64,000 nt of DNA from Leucobacter zeae. Lineage in GTDB: Bacteria > Actinomycetota > Actinomycetes > Actinomycetales > Microbacteriaceae. Shown here one piece after another: positions 51,841 through 59,860 of this stretch (position 1 is its first letter; every line of letters begins with the position of its first letter). A program made the position numbers and the translations under genes. The stretch lies in assembly GCF_016758175.1 (NCBI RefSeq), contig NZ_QYAB01000001.1:1-64000 (forward strand), given 5' to 3'. The notes below the pieces were generated by a model. It worked only from the letters and a program-made list of their open reading frames with translations. It made no database searches and had not been told where the DNA came from.

Positions 51841-53556
51841 ATGAGCACGGAAGAGGTGACCATGCCCGAGACGGCTGATGGCGGTGAGCAGCGCATCCTC
51901 GCCGGGCGGTACGCCATCGGCGAGTTCGTCGGGCAGGGCGGCATGGCCACCGTGTATCGCGGCACCGACACGAAGCTCGGGCGCCAGGTCGCAATCAAGG
52001 TCATGAAGGCCGACCTGGCGGGCGATGAGCAGTTCCGCTCCCGCTTCCGGCAGGAGGCGCAGTCGGCCTCCCGCATGGCGCACCCGACCGTCGTGCGCGT
52101 GTTCGATGCGGGCGACGACCTGATCCAGACCGCCGACGGGCCGAAGCGCCTGCCGTTCATCGTGATGGAGTACGTCGAGGGCACGAACCTCCGCCAGCTC
52201 TCCGCCGAGGGCCGCCTCTCGATCACCGAGGCCTGCCGCGTGGTGGACTCGGTGCTCACGGCGCTCGAGTACTCGCACCGGGCCGGCATCGTGCACCGCG
52301 ACATCAAGCCGGCGAACATCATGATCACGAAGACCGGCCAGGTCAAGGTCATGGACTTCGGCATCGCACGAGCCGTCTCCGATACGTCGTCGACCCTGCA
52401 GCAGACCACGGCCATCCTCGGCACCGCCGCGTACTTCTCGCCCGAACAGGCCAAGGGCGAGTCCATCGACGCGCGCACCGACCTGTACTCGACGGCAGTG
52501 CTGCTCTTCGAGCTGCTGACGGGAGAGGTGCCGTTCCGCGGGGACACCGCCGTCGCGGTCGCCTACCAGCACGTGAGCGAGCGGCCGAAGCCGCCGAGCG
52601 AGCGCAACCCCGAGGTCACGCCCGAGCTCGACCGCGTCGTGCTCTACGGTCTCGCGAAAGACCGCGCGCGCCGCTTCCAGAGCGCCTCCGAGTTCCGCGA
52701 GGCCCTGCGTCTGGCCGCCTCCGGCAAGATGCCGAAGCTCGCGCTGGCCCAGACAGACACCGTCCTCTTCACCTCGGGCGACGAGGTCTCCGAGTCCGAC
52801 CTCGCGCTGCGTCAGCTCGCCGAGGGCGGCGGAGGGACGCGCACGCAGAGCCGCCCGCCCGTGATGTGGACGTGGGCCGCGATCCTGACCATCGGCGCCG
52901 TCATCGTCGCCGTCGTCTTCTGGCTCGTGACGCTCGCCCCGCAGCAGTTCCTGCCCGATTCCTCGCGCGCACTGCCCGATCTGGTCGATGTGCAGCGCGC
53001 CGATGCGATGGAGGACCTGCAGAAGCTGGACCTCATCCCGATCCCCGTCGAGGAGACGAGCGACGAGGTGGCGGCGGACCACGTCATCCGCACCGACCCC
53101 GAGGTCGGCGCCGTGCTCACCGCGGGCGAGTCCGTGACGATCTACATCTCGACGGGCCCCGAGTCCGCCAAGGTCCCCGATTTCACGGGCAAGGCGCTCG
53201 ACGACTACAAGCAGGCGCTCGCAGACCTCGGCCTCACCGTCGGCATCGTGAACACCAGGGACGACGCCGCGGCGCCCGAGAACCGCGTGCTCGACGTCAG
53301 CCCGGCGCCAGGCAAGGAGCTGGAGTCGGGGTCGTCCGTCGAGATCACCGTGTCGAGCGGCAAGGTCGAGATCCCGAACCTCGTGGGACAGCCGCAGGAG
53401 GTCGCCCGCTCGATGATCGACAAGCTCTCGCTCGATGTCTCGGTCGAGCCCAAGAGCGACTGCAAGGCCGAGAACGGCTACCCGATCATCGAGCAGTCGA
53501 TCGTCGGCAAGCAGGCGCAGCACGCGGCGCTCCAGCTCAAGTACTGCGCCGGCTGA
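51841..53556 (+). CDS. pknB: Ser/Thr protein kinase PknB with three PASTA domains
   Basis: 571 residues. Kinase domain about 20-285: 'VGQGGMATVYRGTDTKLGRQ', 'HRDIKPANIM' and 'DFGIARAVSD'. A membrane helix lies near 342-366 ('WTWAAILTIGAVIVAVVFWL'). Three PASTA repeats occupy about 375-571 ('LPDLVDVQRADAMEDLQKLD', 'VPDFTGKALDDYKQALADLG', 'IPNLVGQPQEVARSMIDKLS'). PASTA domains bind muropeptides and lipid II, letting PknB sense cell-wall status. A C-terminal cysteine pair may form a disulphide. It has its own likely promoter and is convergent with pabA. Confidence 0.93.
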   Translation: MSTEEVTMPETADGGEQRILAGRYAIGEFVGQGGMATVYRGTDTKLGRQVAIKVMKADLAGDEQFRSRFRQEAQSASRMAHPTVVRVFDAGDDLIQTADGPKRLPFIVMEYVEGTNLRQLSAEGRLSITEACRVVDSVLTALEYSHRAGIVHRDIKPANIMITKTGQVKVMDFGIARAVSDTSSTLQQTTAILGTAAYFSPEQAKGESIDARTDLYSTAVLLFELLTGEVPFRGDTAVAVAYQHVSERPKPPSERNPEVTPELDRVVLYGLAKDRARRFQSASEFREALRLAASGKMPKLALAQTDTVLFTSGDEVSESDLALRQLAEGGGGTRTQSRPPVMWTWAAILTIGAVIVAVVFWLVTLAPQQFLPDSSRALPDLVDVQRADAMEDLQKLDLIPIPVEETSDEVAADHVIRTDPEVGAVLTAGESVTIYISTGPESAKVPDFTGKALDDYKQALADLGLTVGIVNTRDDAAAPENRVLDVSPAPGKELESGSSVEITVSSGKVEIPNLVGQPQEVARSMIDKLSLDVSVEPKSDCKAENGYPIIEQSIVGKQAQHAALQLKYCAG

Positions 53557-53615
53557 GGCCGCCCGCGGCCTCGCCCGGCGTTCGGCGCGCTCCGAAACGT
53601 GCCGGACGGAACTCG

Positions 53616-54251
53616 CTAGCCGCGCAGCAGCGGTGACAGGCTCCGGGCGATCTCGGGAGCGTTGGCGAGCCCGACCACGCCGAGCCAGTTGCCGAGCTGG
53701 CGGTAGCCGCCCTCGGTCAGCACCGACTCGGGGTGGTACTGCACGCCGTAGATCGGCAGGTCGCGGTGGCGCAGCGCCATGACGACCCCGCCGGCCGTCT
53801 CGGCCGTGATCACGAGGCTCTCGGGCACCGTGCTGCGCACGACGGCGAGCGAGTGGTAGCGGGTCGCGTCGAACTCCTCGGCCACCCCTGCGAAGAACGG
53901 GTCGCCCGAATGCCGCACGCGCGAGACTTTGCCGTGCATGAGCTCTTCGGCGTGGGTCACCGTCGCGCCGAGCGCTTCGGCGATCGCCTGGTGTCCGAGA
54001 CAGACGCCGAGCAGCGGCACACCCGTGCGCAGCGCGATCCCGACCATCGCGATCGAGACGCCGGCGTCGGTCGGCGTCCCGGGACCCGGAGAGATGAGCA
54101 CGCCGTCGTACTCGCCGGCGAGCCGCTCGAGCTCGGCGGCGGTGACGTCGTCGTTGCGGATCACGCGGATCTCTGCGCCGAGCTGCTGCAGGTAGCCGCC
54201 GAGCGTGTAGACGAAGCTGTCGTAGTTGTCGATGACCAGGATCCGCGTCAT
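53616..54251 (-). CDS. pabA: Glutamine amidotransferase (PabA/TrpG, component II)
   Basis: 211 residues from ATG 54251, which overlaps the upstream stop (ATGA). A class I glutamine amidotransferase: nucleophile C84 in 'GVCLGHQ', the oxyanion segment 'ISPGPGTP' at 53-60, and 'YHPESVLTEGG' supplying His and Glu. It releases ammonia from glutamine for aminodeoxychorismate (folate) or anthranilate synthesis; component I is not in the window. A glutamine amidotransferase next to pknB is a conserved actinobacterial neighbourhood. Confidence 0.9.
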   Translation of the reverse strand: MTRILVIDNYDSFVYTLGGYLQQLGAEIRVIRNDDVTAAELERLAGEYDGVLISPGPGTPTDAGVSIAMVGIALRTGVPLLGVCLGHQAIAEALGATVTHAEELMHGKVSRVRHSGDPFFAGVAEEFDATRYHSLAVVRSTVPESLVITAETAGGVVMALRHRDLPIYGVQYHPESVLTEGGYRQLGNWLGVVGLANAPEIARSLSPLLRG

Positions 54252-54406
54252 GTGCCGACCGTCACTTCCTGTTCGGGGAGCTGGAGCGCCACCCATGGGT
54301 ATACGTAGGTGATGACCGCATAGACGGCCGCAGCGGCGACGAGCAGCAGCACGATCACGCGCAGCCAGGCCGGGCCGGGGAAGAATCGCCAGATCATCGA
54401 GAACAT
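54248..54406 (-). CDS. 52-residue membrane peptide between sortase and pabA
   Basis: ATG 54406 shares a base with the class E sortase stop (TGATG), and its TGA overlaps the pabA ATG (ATGA), so it is translationally coupled at both ends. The product has a short N-terminal amphipathic stretch, a transmembrane helix ('VIVLLLVAAAAVYAVITYVY') and an acidic tail. No family is recognised. The tight packing makes it a real gene in my view. Confidence 0.75.
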   Translation of the reverse strand: MFSMIWRFFPGPAWLRVIVLLLVAAAAVYAVITYVYPWVALQLPEQEVTVGT

Positions 54407-55185
54407 CAGGACTCCTGGTCCCCACGGAGCGCCTGCTGAGCGCCCATGGTCGGGTTCAGTTTCGTGAGCTCGTCCGGCGGCCCCTCGCTGCGGGGCTGGA
54501 ACCCCTCGAGCACCGCATAGGCGATCGCGCGCTCGTCGCTGCCCGCGAGCTTGGGGTGGCAGGTCGTGAGCGTGAGGATCTCGTCGTCGCCCGGGGTGCC
54601 GTCGACCCTCGGGAAGGGGTTCAGCACATCCGTCTCGGTCGGCAGCACGTACTCGATCGACCGGAAGCGGTACGTGTACCAGCCGTCCTTCGTCGCGACG
54701 AAGAGCGGATCGTTGACCCGCAGGTTCATGACCTCGCGGAACGAGTTGATGAGGGGCCCGGATCGGTGCCCAGCGAGCGCGAAGTTGCCCGGTTCGCCCG
54801 GCATCTGCGTCGTCTCGTAGTGCCCGATGCCCTTGTCGTCGAGGTTGAGCACCGTCCACCAGTCGGTCGTCTCGGCGATGGCGTTCGCGTAGGTGGTGCC
54901 GAACGAGGGGACCCAGAGCGTGGCGAAGACCTCGCTCGCCGCGCCGGCCTGGGCGACGGGGACCGTTCCGTCGTACGGCTCCTGCGGCTCCGCATCCCAC
55001 TTCGCCGACAGCTCGGCCGCGAGATCCGACTGCTTCGCGGTGACGGTGACGCCCGTGTGCCAGGGTTGCCACACGATGTACCCGAGCACGCCGAGCCCGC
55101 CCAGCAGCAGCAGCTCTCCGATCACGGTGAGCGGGCTCAGCCTGGCCCGACGCCGCCTCCTGCGGCCGTGGCGCATCTCAGTCAC
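54406..55185 (-). CDS. srtE: Class E sortase
   Basis: 259 residues. A basic N-terminus ('RHGRRRRRRARLS') and one membrane helix (about 18-38) lead to the sortase barrel. Catalytic residues: His in 'ALAGHRSG', Cys in 'TLTTCHPKL' and a following Arg in 'SDERAIAYAV'. Class E enzymes attach LAXTG-type proteins to the cell wall in high-GC actinobacteria and are chromosomal housekeeping genes, distinct from the class C pilus sortase at 21767. It heads a coupled operon with the 52-residue peptide and pabA. Confidence 0.9.
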   Translation of the reverse strand: MTEMRHGRRRRRRARLSPLTVIGELLLLGGLGVLGYIVWQPWHTGVTVTAKQSDLAAELSAKWDAEPQEPYDGTVPVAQAGAASEVFATLWVPSFGTTYANAIAETTDWWTVLNLDDKGIGHYETTQMPGEPGNFALAGHRSGPLINSFREVMNLRVNDPLFVATKDGWYTYRFRSIEYVLPTETDVLNPFPRVDGTPGDDEILTLTTCHPKLAGSDERAIAYAVLEGFQPRSEGPPDELTKLNPTMGAQQALRGDQES

Positions 55186-55249
55186 CGCTCCAGTCTACGG
55201 CGCTTGCCTGAGACACGGCCCGTGCTCGGGAGCTCGCCGTGAATGCGGG

Positions 55250-55255
55250 TAGACT
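55250..55255 (+). promoter_or_regulatory. Leaderless promoter -10 of crgA
   Basis: TAGACT with 7 nt to the crgA ATG, so transcription should begin at or next to the start codon. Confidence 0.5.
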
Positions 55256-55262
55256 CGTACGC

Positions 55263-55538
55263 ATGGCAGCAGCTGGTAAGAAAGTAAGCAAGGGCAAGTC
55301 GGCGGAGCTCGATCACGCGCGCGCCGAAGCCGCCGCAGCGCGCAAGGATGCGCCCAACCCGGTCTGGTTCAAGCCGGTGATGTTCGGCTTCATGCTGCTC
55401 GGGCTCGCCTGGATCGTGCTCTACTACATCACGAGCACCACGCTCGTGCTCCCCGTCCCGGCGCTCGGCCAGGCCAACATCTTCGTCGGGTTCGGCCTCG
55501 TGCTCGTCGGGTTCCTCATGACCCCGTGGTGGAAGTAG
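55263..55538 (+). CDS. crgA: Cell-division protein CrgA
   Basis: 91 residues from ATG 55263. A charged cytoplasmic N-terminus is followed by two membrane helices ('MFGFMLLGLAWIVLYYITS' and 'NIFVGFGLVLVGFLMTPWWK') and the typical Trp-Trp-Lys end. CrgA connects FtsZ, FtsQ and penicillin-binding proteins at the septum of actinobacteria. Its place between the pknB/sortase block and the rhomboid/ppiA pair is conserved. Confidence 0.9.
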   Translation: MAAAGKKVSKGKSAELDHARAEAAAARKDAPNPVWFKPVMFGFMLLGLAWIVLYYITSTTLVLPVPALGQANIFVGFGLVLVGFLMTPWWK

Positions 55539-55559
55539 CCCCAGGCTCCTCCGCAGACG

Positions 55560-55598
55560 GGAACGCGGCCCGACGCATGATGCGTCGGGCCGCGTTCC
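55560..55598. terminator. Terminator after crgA
   Basis: 18-bp perfect stem (55560-55577 with 55581-55598, loop TGA), 22 nt after the crgA stop. Confidence 0.75.
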
Positions 55599-55681
55599 TG
55601 TCTGCGCGGTCCGGGTGAATCACACCGGTGTAATTCTCCCCAAGCTGGGGAGAGACCTGTGGATAACTTGCGGGTCGGGCA

Positions 55682-56608
55682 TCAGGAGACGGCCGAGAGC
55701 GCCGGGAGCGCGACGAAATACGCGCAGCTCAGGGCCACGAGCACGGCTCCGACACCCACCAGGCCGAGCACCCGCTGCGACTTCTTGCGCGGGCCCCGGG
55801 TGGCGAGCAGTACGCTCATCGTGGCCGCGCCGACGATCATGCCGCCGAGGTGCGCCTGCCACGAGATCGAGGCCCCCGGGATCAGCCCGATGCCGAAGTT
55901 GATCGCGATGAGCACGGCCAGCGACGTCGCGTTGACCTTCGCGGCGCGGAACGCCACGAGCGTCGCCGCGAGTACGCCGAAGATGGCGCCCGAGGCGCCG
56001 ACCGTGGGAATCAGCACCGATTGCGGATCGGCGTACCCCCAGAACATGACCCCCAGCGATCCGCCGACGCCGGCGAAGAGGTACAGCATCAGGTACGACC
56101 AGCGGCCGATCATCTGTTCGAGGTTGCGGCCGAACAGCCACAGCGCGTACAGGTTGAACAGGATGTGGAAGATGAAGCCGGTCGAGTGCGTGAACATGGC
56201 CGTGACCATGCGCCACGGCTCGAACACGTCGGGGAGCGAGTACAGCGGCGCGTACCAGAGCAGCAGCGTGACCTCGTCCGCACCGAAGTAGTGGGTGAGC
56301 ATCTGGCCGATGTACACGATCGCGCACAGCGCCATGATCCCGTAGGTCACGGGCGCGTCGAGCGCGGCGAGGCGCCGGCCCGTCACCCGGGCCGAACGCG
56401 CCGCGCGCGCGCTCGCACCCGGCTGCGTGGCGCGGACGCAGTCGGGGCAGAGCACGCCGACGGCCGACACGACCTGGCATTCCGGGCAGATCGTGCGGCC
56501 GCAGCGCTGGCACAGCGTGAAGCTGTGCGTGCCGCGGTGGCGATAGCAGACGTCGTCGGGACCGTACTCGACGCGCTCGCCGAACGCGGGCCCTGATCCG
56601 TTCGCCAC
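55682..56608 (-). CDS. Rhomboid-family intramembrane serine protease
   Basis: 308 residues. A cysteine-rich N-terminus resembles a B-box-type zinc finger (several C-x2-C pairs in about 21-57, e.g. 'CQRCGRTICPECQ'). Six or more membrane helices follow. The rhomboid active site is visible: 'HILFNLYALW' in helix 2, catalytic Ser in 'GASGAIFGVLA' and His in 'AHLGGMIVG'. It cleaves membrane-anchored substrates within the bilayer; actual targets are unknown. It lies 8 nt downstream of ppiA on the same strand and is probably co-transcribed with it. Confidence 0.9.
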   Translation of the reverse strand: MANGSGPAFGERVEYGPDDVCYRHRGTHSFTLCQRCGRTICPECQVVSAVGVLCPDCVRATQPGASARAARSARVTGRRLAALDAPVTYGIMALCAIVYIGQMLTHYFGADEVTLLLWYAPLYSLPDVFEPWRMVTAMFTHSTGFIFHILFNLYALWLFGRNLEQMIGRWSYLMLYLFAGVGGSLGVMFWGYADPQSVLIPTVGASGAIFGVLAATLVAFRAAKVNATSLAVLIAINFGIGLIPGASISWQAHLGGMIVGAATMSVLLATRGPRKKSQRVLGLVGVGAVLVALSCAYFVALPALSAVS

Positions 56609-56616
56609 GGCGGGGA

Positions 56617-57129
56617 CTACTCGGCTGCCGCGATGTCGACGCCGGTGATGACGACGTCCTCGACCGGGCGGTCCATGGCACCGGTCTGCACACCCTCGAT
56701 CGCGTCGACCACGGCCTTCGAAGCGTCATCGGCGACCTCGCCGAAGATCGTGTGCTTGCCGTTCAGCCAGTCCGGCGCGATGGTGGTGATGAAGAACTGC
56801 GAGCCGTTGGTGCCCGCGAGGCGGCCCGTCATGTCGGGGCGCTTGCCGGCGTTCGCCATCGCGAGCTGGTAGGGCTGCGTGAAGCGGAGCTCCGGATGGA
56901 TCTCGTCGTCGAAGGTGTACCCGGGGCCGCCCGTGCCGGTGCCGGTGGGGTCGCCGCCCTGGATCATGAAGTCCTTGATGATGCGGTGGAAGATGACGCC
57001 GTCGTAGAAGCCCTTGTTCGCGAGGTCCTCGAAGTTCTTGACGGTCTTCGGGGCGTGATCGCCGAACAGGTTGATGACGATGTCGCCGTGGTTGGTGTGG
57101 ACGGTGGCTACCGAGGTGTGAATAGTCAT
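56617..57129 (-). CDS. ppiA: Cyclophilin-type peptidyl-prolyl isomerase
   Basis: 170 residues from ATG 57129. The -10 box TACACT (57136-57141) ends 6 nt before the ATG, indicating a leaderless mRNA and ruling out longer starts. The cyclophilin fold is clear: '[19 protein letters not shown]', 'NGSQFFITT' and 'HTIFGEV'. It is cytoplasmic and speeds proline isomerisation during folding. It precedes the rhomboid gene in an operon, the usual order near the actinobacterial origin. Confidence 0.92.
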   Translation of the reverse strand: MTIHTSVATVHTNHGDIVINLFGDHAPKTVKNFEDLANKGFYDGVIFHRIIKDFMIQGGDPTGTGTGGPGYTFDDEIHPELRFTQPYQLAMANAGKRPDMTGRLAGTNGSQFFITTIAPDWLNGKHTIFGEVADDASKAVVDAIEGVQTGAMDRPVEDVVITGVDIAAAE

Positions 57130-57345
57130 AGGAACAGTGTAGGCGGGGCGCCCGACAGCGAGCCGCCCGGCTCGATCGCGGGCCGCAAACACGGACGGAG
57201 CCGGAATGCTCCGCTCCGGAGCGCGACCTGAGAAGTCCCCGGCTCGCGCGCGCTCGGGGCGGCGCGCTTCCGCCGGTTCGGTGTAGCGTGGAGGAACACG
57301 AGCGAGTGCGCTCAGGCATTGCCTCGCCGAGCTAGGAGGACAGGA

Positions 57346-57840
57346 ATGAAACTCTCACGCAAGCGTCGCCGCGAGCTCCGCCGGCTGCGGAGCGATGCGG
57401 AAGAACTCCTCGACCAGCAGCGCATCGTGCTCGGCCACGCCGGCGACGTGCTGCAGAAGGCCGGCGTGCAGGCCAAGCACCTCAGCGACGAGCACCTCGC
57501 CCCGCGCATCGACGAGACCGTCGAGGCCGTGCGCCCGACGATCGATCGCGGAGTCGCGACGGCTCGCCGAGCGGCCGACAACGTCCGCCGCGTCACGACG
57601 CCGCTCGTCGCGAGCGCGCTCGCGCGCACCATCCGCGCCCTCGACGACATCGAGAGCCACGACGCCGCGAAGCAGGTCCGCAGCTTCGGCGAGCGCACCG
57701 GCTACATCGCACCCCAGAAGAAGAAGCGCGGCGGCGTGTTCGCGCTCGGACTCGGGATCGCCGCCGCGGTCGGCATCGGCTACGCGCTGTGGCAGGCGTT
57801 CCGCACGGACGATGACCTCTGGGTGGCCGCCGACAACTGA
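57346..57840 (+). CDS. Conserved-type hypothetical protein with C-terminal membrane helix
   Basis: 164 residues from ATG 57346, behind AGGAGGACAGGA. The N-terminal 110 residues are strongly basic and helical ('[20 protein letters not shown]', '[20 protein letters not shown]'). A single membrane helix ('[20 protein letters not shown]') lies near 130-150, followed by a short acidic tail. No catalytic motif is seen. It may tether something to the membrane; function is unknown. It is divergent from ppiA. Confidence 0.75.
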   Translation: MKLSRKRRRELRRLRSDAEELLDQQRIVLGHAGDVLQKAGVQAKHLSDEHLAPRIDETVEAVRPTIDRGVATARRAADNVRRVTTPLVASALARTIRALDDIESHDAAKQVRSFGERTGYIAPQKKKRGGVFALGLGIAAAVGIGYALWQAFRTDDDLWVAADN

Positions 57841-57883
57841 GCCGCGGGCGGCACCGCCCCGGGACTTCCCGGAGCACGGCTCC

Positions 57884-57939
57884 CGTACGAGGCCCGCCCC
57901 GTACCGCACGATCCCGCGGTACGGGGCGGGCCTCGTACG
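57884..57939. terminator. 24-bp perfect hairpin between convergent genes
   Basis: Arms 57884-57907 and 57916-57939 pair without mismatch. It lies between the stop at 57840 and the NUDIX gene stop at 57985 and should terminate both. Confidence 0.8.
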
Positions 57940-57984
57940 CTGCGGCAGGGCATGCGCCGCGCCCACGGTGCTGCTTGCGCGGTC

Positions 57985-58464
57985 CTACTTGCGCGGCTTC
58001 TGCGGCTTCGAGGATCTGGCGCCCGAGCGGTTCGGGCTGCGGCGGGAGCTGATCCCGGCCATTCGCAGCGACGTCTGGACCAGCGACAGGGTGCGCAGCG
58101 AACGGATCTCGCGGATCGGAACCCAGCGGGCCTCGTCCGAGGATCCGCCGACCTCATTGCGCAGCGGGCCGTCCTTCACCGTCGCGCGATAGATGATGCG
58201 AATGGTGTGCAGCTCGGGATCCTGGTCCTCCGGCACCTCCTCGCGCACCATCACCCGGGAATCGACGCCGATGAGTTTGCCCACGCGCGCCTCGAGCCCG
58301 GTCTCCTCGAGCACCTCGCGCACGACCGCGTCTCGGGGATCCTCGCCGCTCTCGAGCCCGCCGCCGGGAAGCGTCCAGCCGTGCAGATGACCCCGGCGCC
58401 AGTGCGTGAGCAGGATCTTGCCGCGCCGCTCCACGACGGCGTAGGCGGCAACACGAAGATCCAT
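57985..58464 (-). CDS. NUDIX hydrolase
   Basis: 159 residues. The Nudix box runs from 'GGGLESGEDPRDAVVREVLE' through 'ETGLEA' (about 34-59), including the REVLEETG metal-binding helix. The C-terminal 25 residues are basic and Ser/Arg-rich ('SSRRSPNRSGARSSKPQKPR'). Such enzymes hydrolyse nucleoside diphosphates linked to another group; the substrate cannot be read from sequence. It is encoded 10 nt after the alpha/beta hydrolase gene on the same strand, so the two are probably one transcript. Confidence 0.88.
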   Translation of the reverse strand: MDLRVAAYAVVERRGKILLTHWRRGHLHGWTLPGGGLESGEDPRDAVVREVLEETGLEARVGKLIGVDSRVMVREEVPEDQDPELHTIRIIYRATVKDGPLRNEVGGSSDEARWVPIREIRSLRTLSLVQTSLRMAGISSRRSPNRSGARSSKPQKPRK

Positions 58465-58474
58465 GTACCGAAGC

Positions 58475-59521
58475 CTATCCTGTCGGGCCGAAGCCGGATG
58501 CAGCGGCCCAGCCCACGACCCACCGCTCGAGGCGCGCGTAGGCCTCGGCGCGCGGAGCCTCCGCGGAGAGGAAGACGTCGTGCAGCGCGCCGTCGATCCG
58601 CTCGACGGAGACGGTGGTGCCCAGGCGCAGCGCGGCGCGCGCGATCTCGTCGACGTCGAGCACGGTGTCGGCGCGCGTGAGCTCGTCGCTCCACCTGACC
58701 GGGATCGCGAATCGGGAGGACAGCAGCACCTCCACCGGCGCGTCGATCCCGAGCCCCGCCTCGACGCGCGCGTGGCCGGCGAGCACCGCCCGCAGCCACC
58801 CGGCGTGGACCGCGTGCGTGCGCTCGGGCCGCCAGAGCCTGTTGACGGAGCTCACCAGCTGCTGCGGCCCGACCTCGGCCTGCGCGCGCGTGTAGAAGCC
58901 GTAGTCGAGCTGCGGTGCGACCTCGCGCGGGTTCAGACGCGTCGACATGTTGACGAGCGGCATGAGCAGCTGCCTCCCCGCGCGGGCGAACTGGAACTCG
59001 AGCCACGGGCTGTTGAGCACGAGTGCATCGGCGCGTCCCGGGTGGTCGGCGGCCCAGAGGCTGAGGATCAGCCCGCCGGTCGAGTGCCCGAGCAGGACGA
59101 GTCTGCGGGGAGCACCCGCCCGCTCGGCATCGGGGACGTCGCCCATGATCTCGAGGGCGAGATCGATCTCCTGCGAGTAGTCCCCGAGATCCTCCGTGTA
59201 GCCCGGCGTCTGGCCCTCGCGCAGGCTGCGCCCGTACTTCCGCAGGTCGAGCGCGTGGAAGCGGGCTCCGCGGCGCGTCCAGAAGCGGGCCAGCTCTGTC
59301 TGGAAGAAATAGTCGGACCAGCCGTGCACGTAGAGCACGTCGACGTTCTCGAGCAGGCGCTCCTGCCCCACGAAGCGATCGAGCCACCCGCGGCGGTCGG
59401 GAAGCGACCGGACCAGCGTCGCGACGAGCGGACCCTCGTCGTCCTCGCCCAGATCGAGGTCCGTGCACGCGAACCCGGCGCCGAGCACGTCCTCGCGCCA
59501 CTCCACCCGCCTGCCGGTCAT
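58475..59521 (-). CDS. Alpha/beta hydrolase (lysophospholipase-like)
   Basis: 348 residues. The nucleophile elbow 'LLGHSTGGLILSLWA' gives the Ser, and 'VLYVHGWSDYFFQTELA' near 100 is the oxyanion region. A late 'ERIDGALHDVFLS' supplies the catalytic His. It resembles serine-aminopeptidase or monoglyceride-lipase-like (Hydrolase_4) proteins and has no signal peptide, so it is cytoplasmic. Substrate is unknown, probably an ester or lipid. It is upstream of and close to the NUDIX gene. A repeat-rich intergenic region lies before it. Confidence 0.85.
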   Translation of the reverse strand: MTGRRVEWREDVLGAGFACTDLDLGEDDEGPLVATLVRSLPDRRGWLDRFVGQERLLENVDVLYVHGWSDYFFQTELARFWTRRGARFHALDLRKYGRSLREGQTPGYTEDLGDYSQEIDLALEIMGDVPDAERAGAPRRLVLLGHSTGGLILSLWAADHPGRADALVLNSPWLEFQFARAGRQLLMPLVNMSTRLNPREVAPQLDYGFYTRAQAEVGPQQLVSSVNRLWRPERTHAVHAGWLRAVLAGHARVEAGLGIDAPVEVLLSSRFAIPVRWSDELTRADTVLDVDEIARAALRLGTTVSVERIDGALHDVFLSAEAPRAEAYARLERWVVGWAAASGFGPTG

Positions 59522-59599
59522 GGTGCCAGTCTAGGACGGCGCTCCGGCGTCGCGACCGCCCGTCCCGTGCGACCCGCTCCGCACCTGTCGTGCCGCGCG

Positions 59600-59820
59600 G
59601 GTACGTATCCCGTCGTCCTGCGCGATGCGCCACATCCCGTCATCCTGCGCGACGTGCCCCTTCCCGTCATCCCGCGGGAGTCGCAGGATCCACTCGACAT
59701 GGATCCTGCGACTCGCAAGCTCGCGCAGGATGACGGGGGCAAGCCCGCGCAGGATGACGGGGTCGTACCCGCGCAGGAGGACGGGGGGGCAAGCCCGCGC
59801 AGGGAGACGGGGGGGCGCAC
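59600..59820. repeat. Cluster of short inverted and direct intergenic repeats
   Basis: Within the 339-nt gap, CCCGTCATCCTGCGCGA-type units recur at about 59609, 59634 and 59661. Their reverse complements (CGCGCAGGATGACGGG) recur downstream at about 59723, 59748 and 59773 with drift. A GGATCCTGCGACTCG-type arm pairs with its complement around 59690. It looks like a REP-type element; a related fragment sits at 63511-63550. Confidence 0.65.
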
Positions 59821-59860
59821 CCGCTCAGGGCGACCGGAAGGTGCTCCCCCTGCGTCCGCC

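Noticed and set aside
49875-52547. 890-codon minus-strand open frame across pknA and pknB
   Set aside because: It is antisense to two clear kinase genes and consists of Arg/Gly/Asp-rich shadow sequence.
59600-59820. Possible CRISPR array
   Set aside because: Units occur in both orientations, drift in sequence and have irregular spacing of about 25 nt. No cas genes are nearby.
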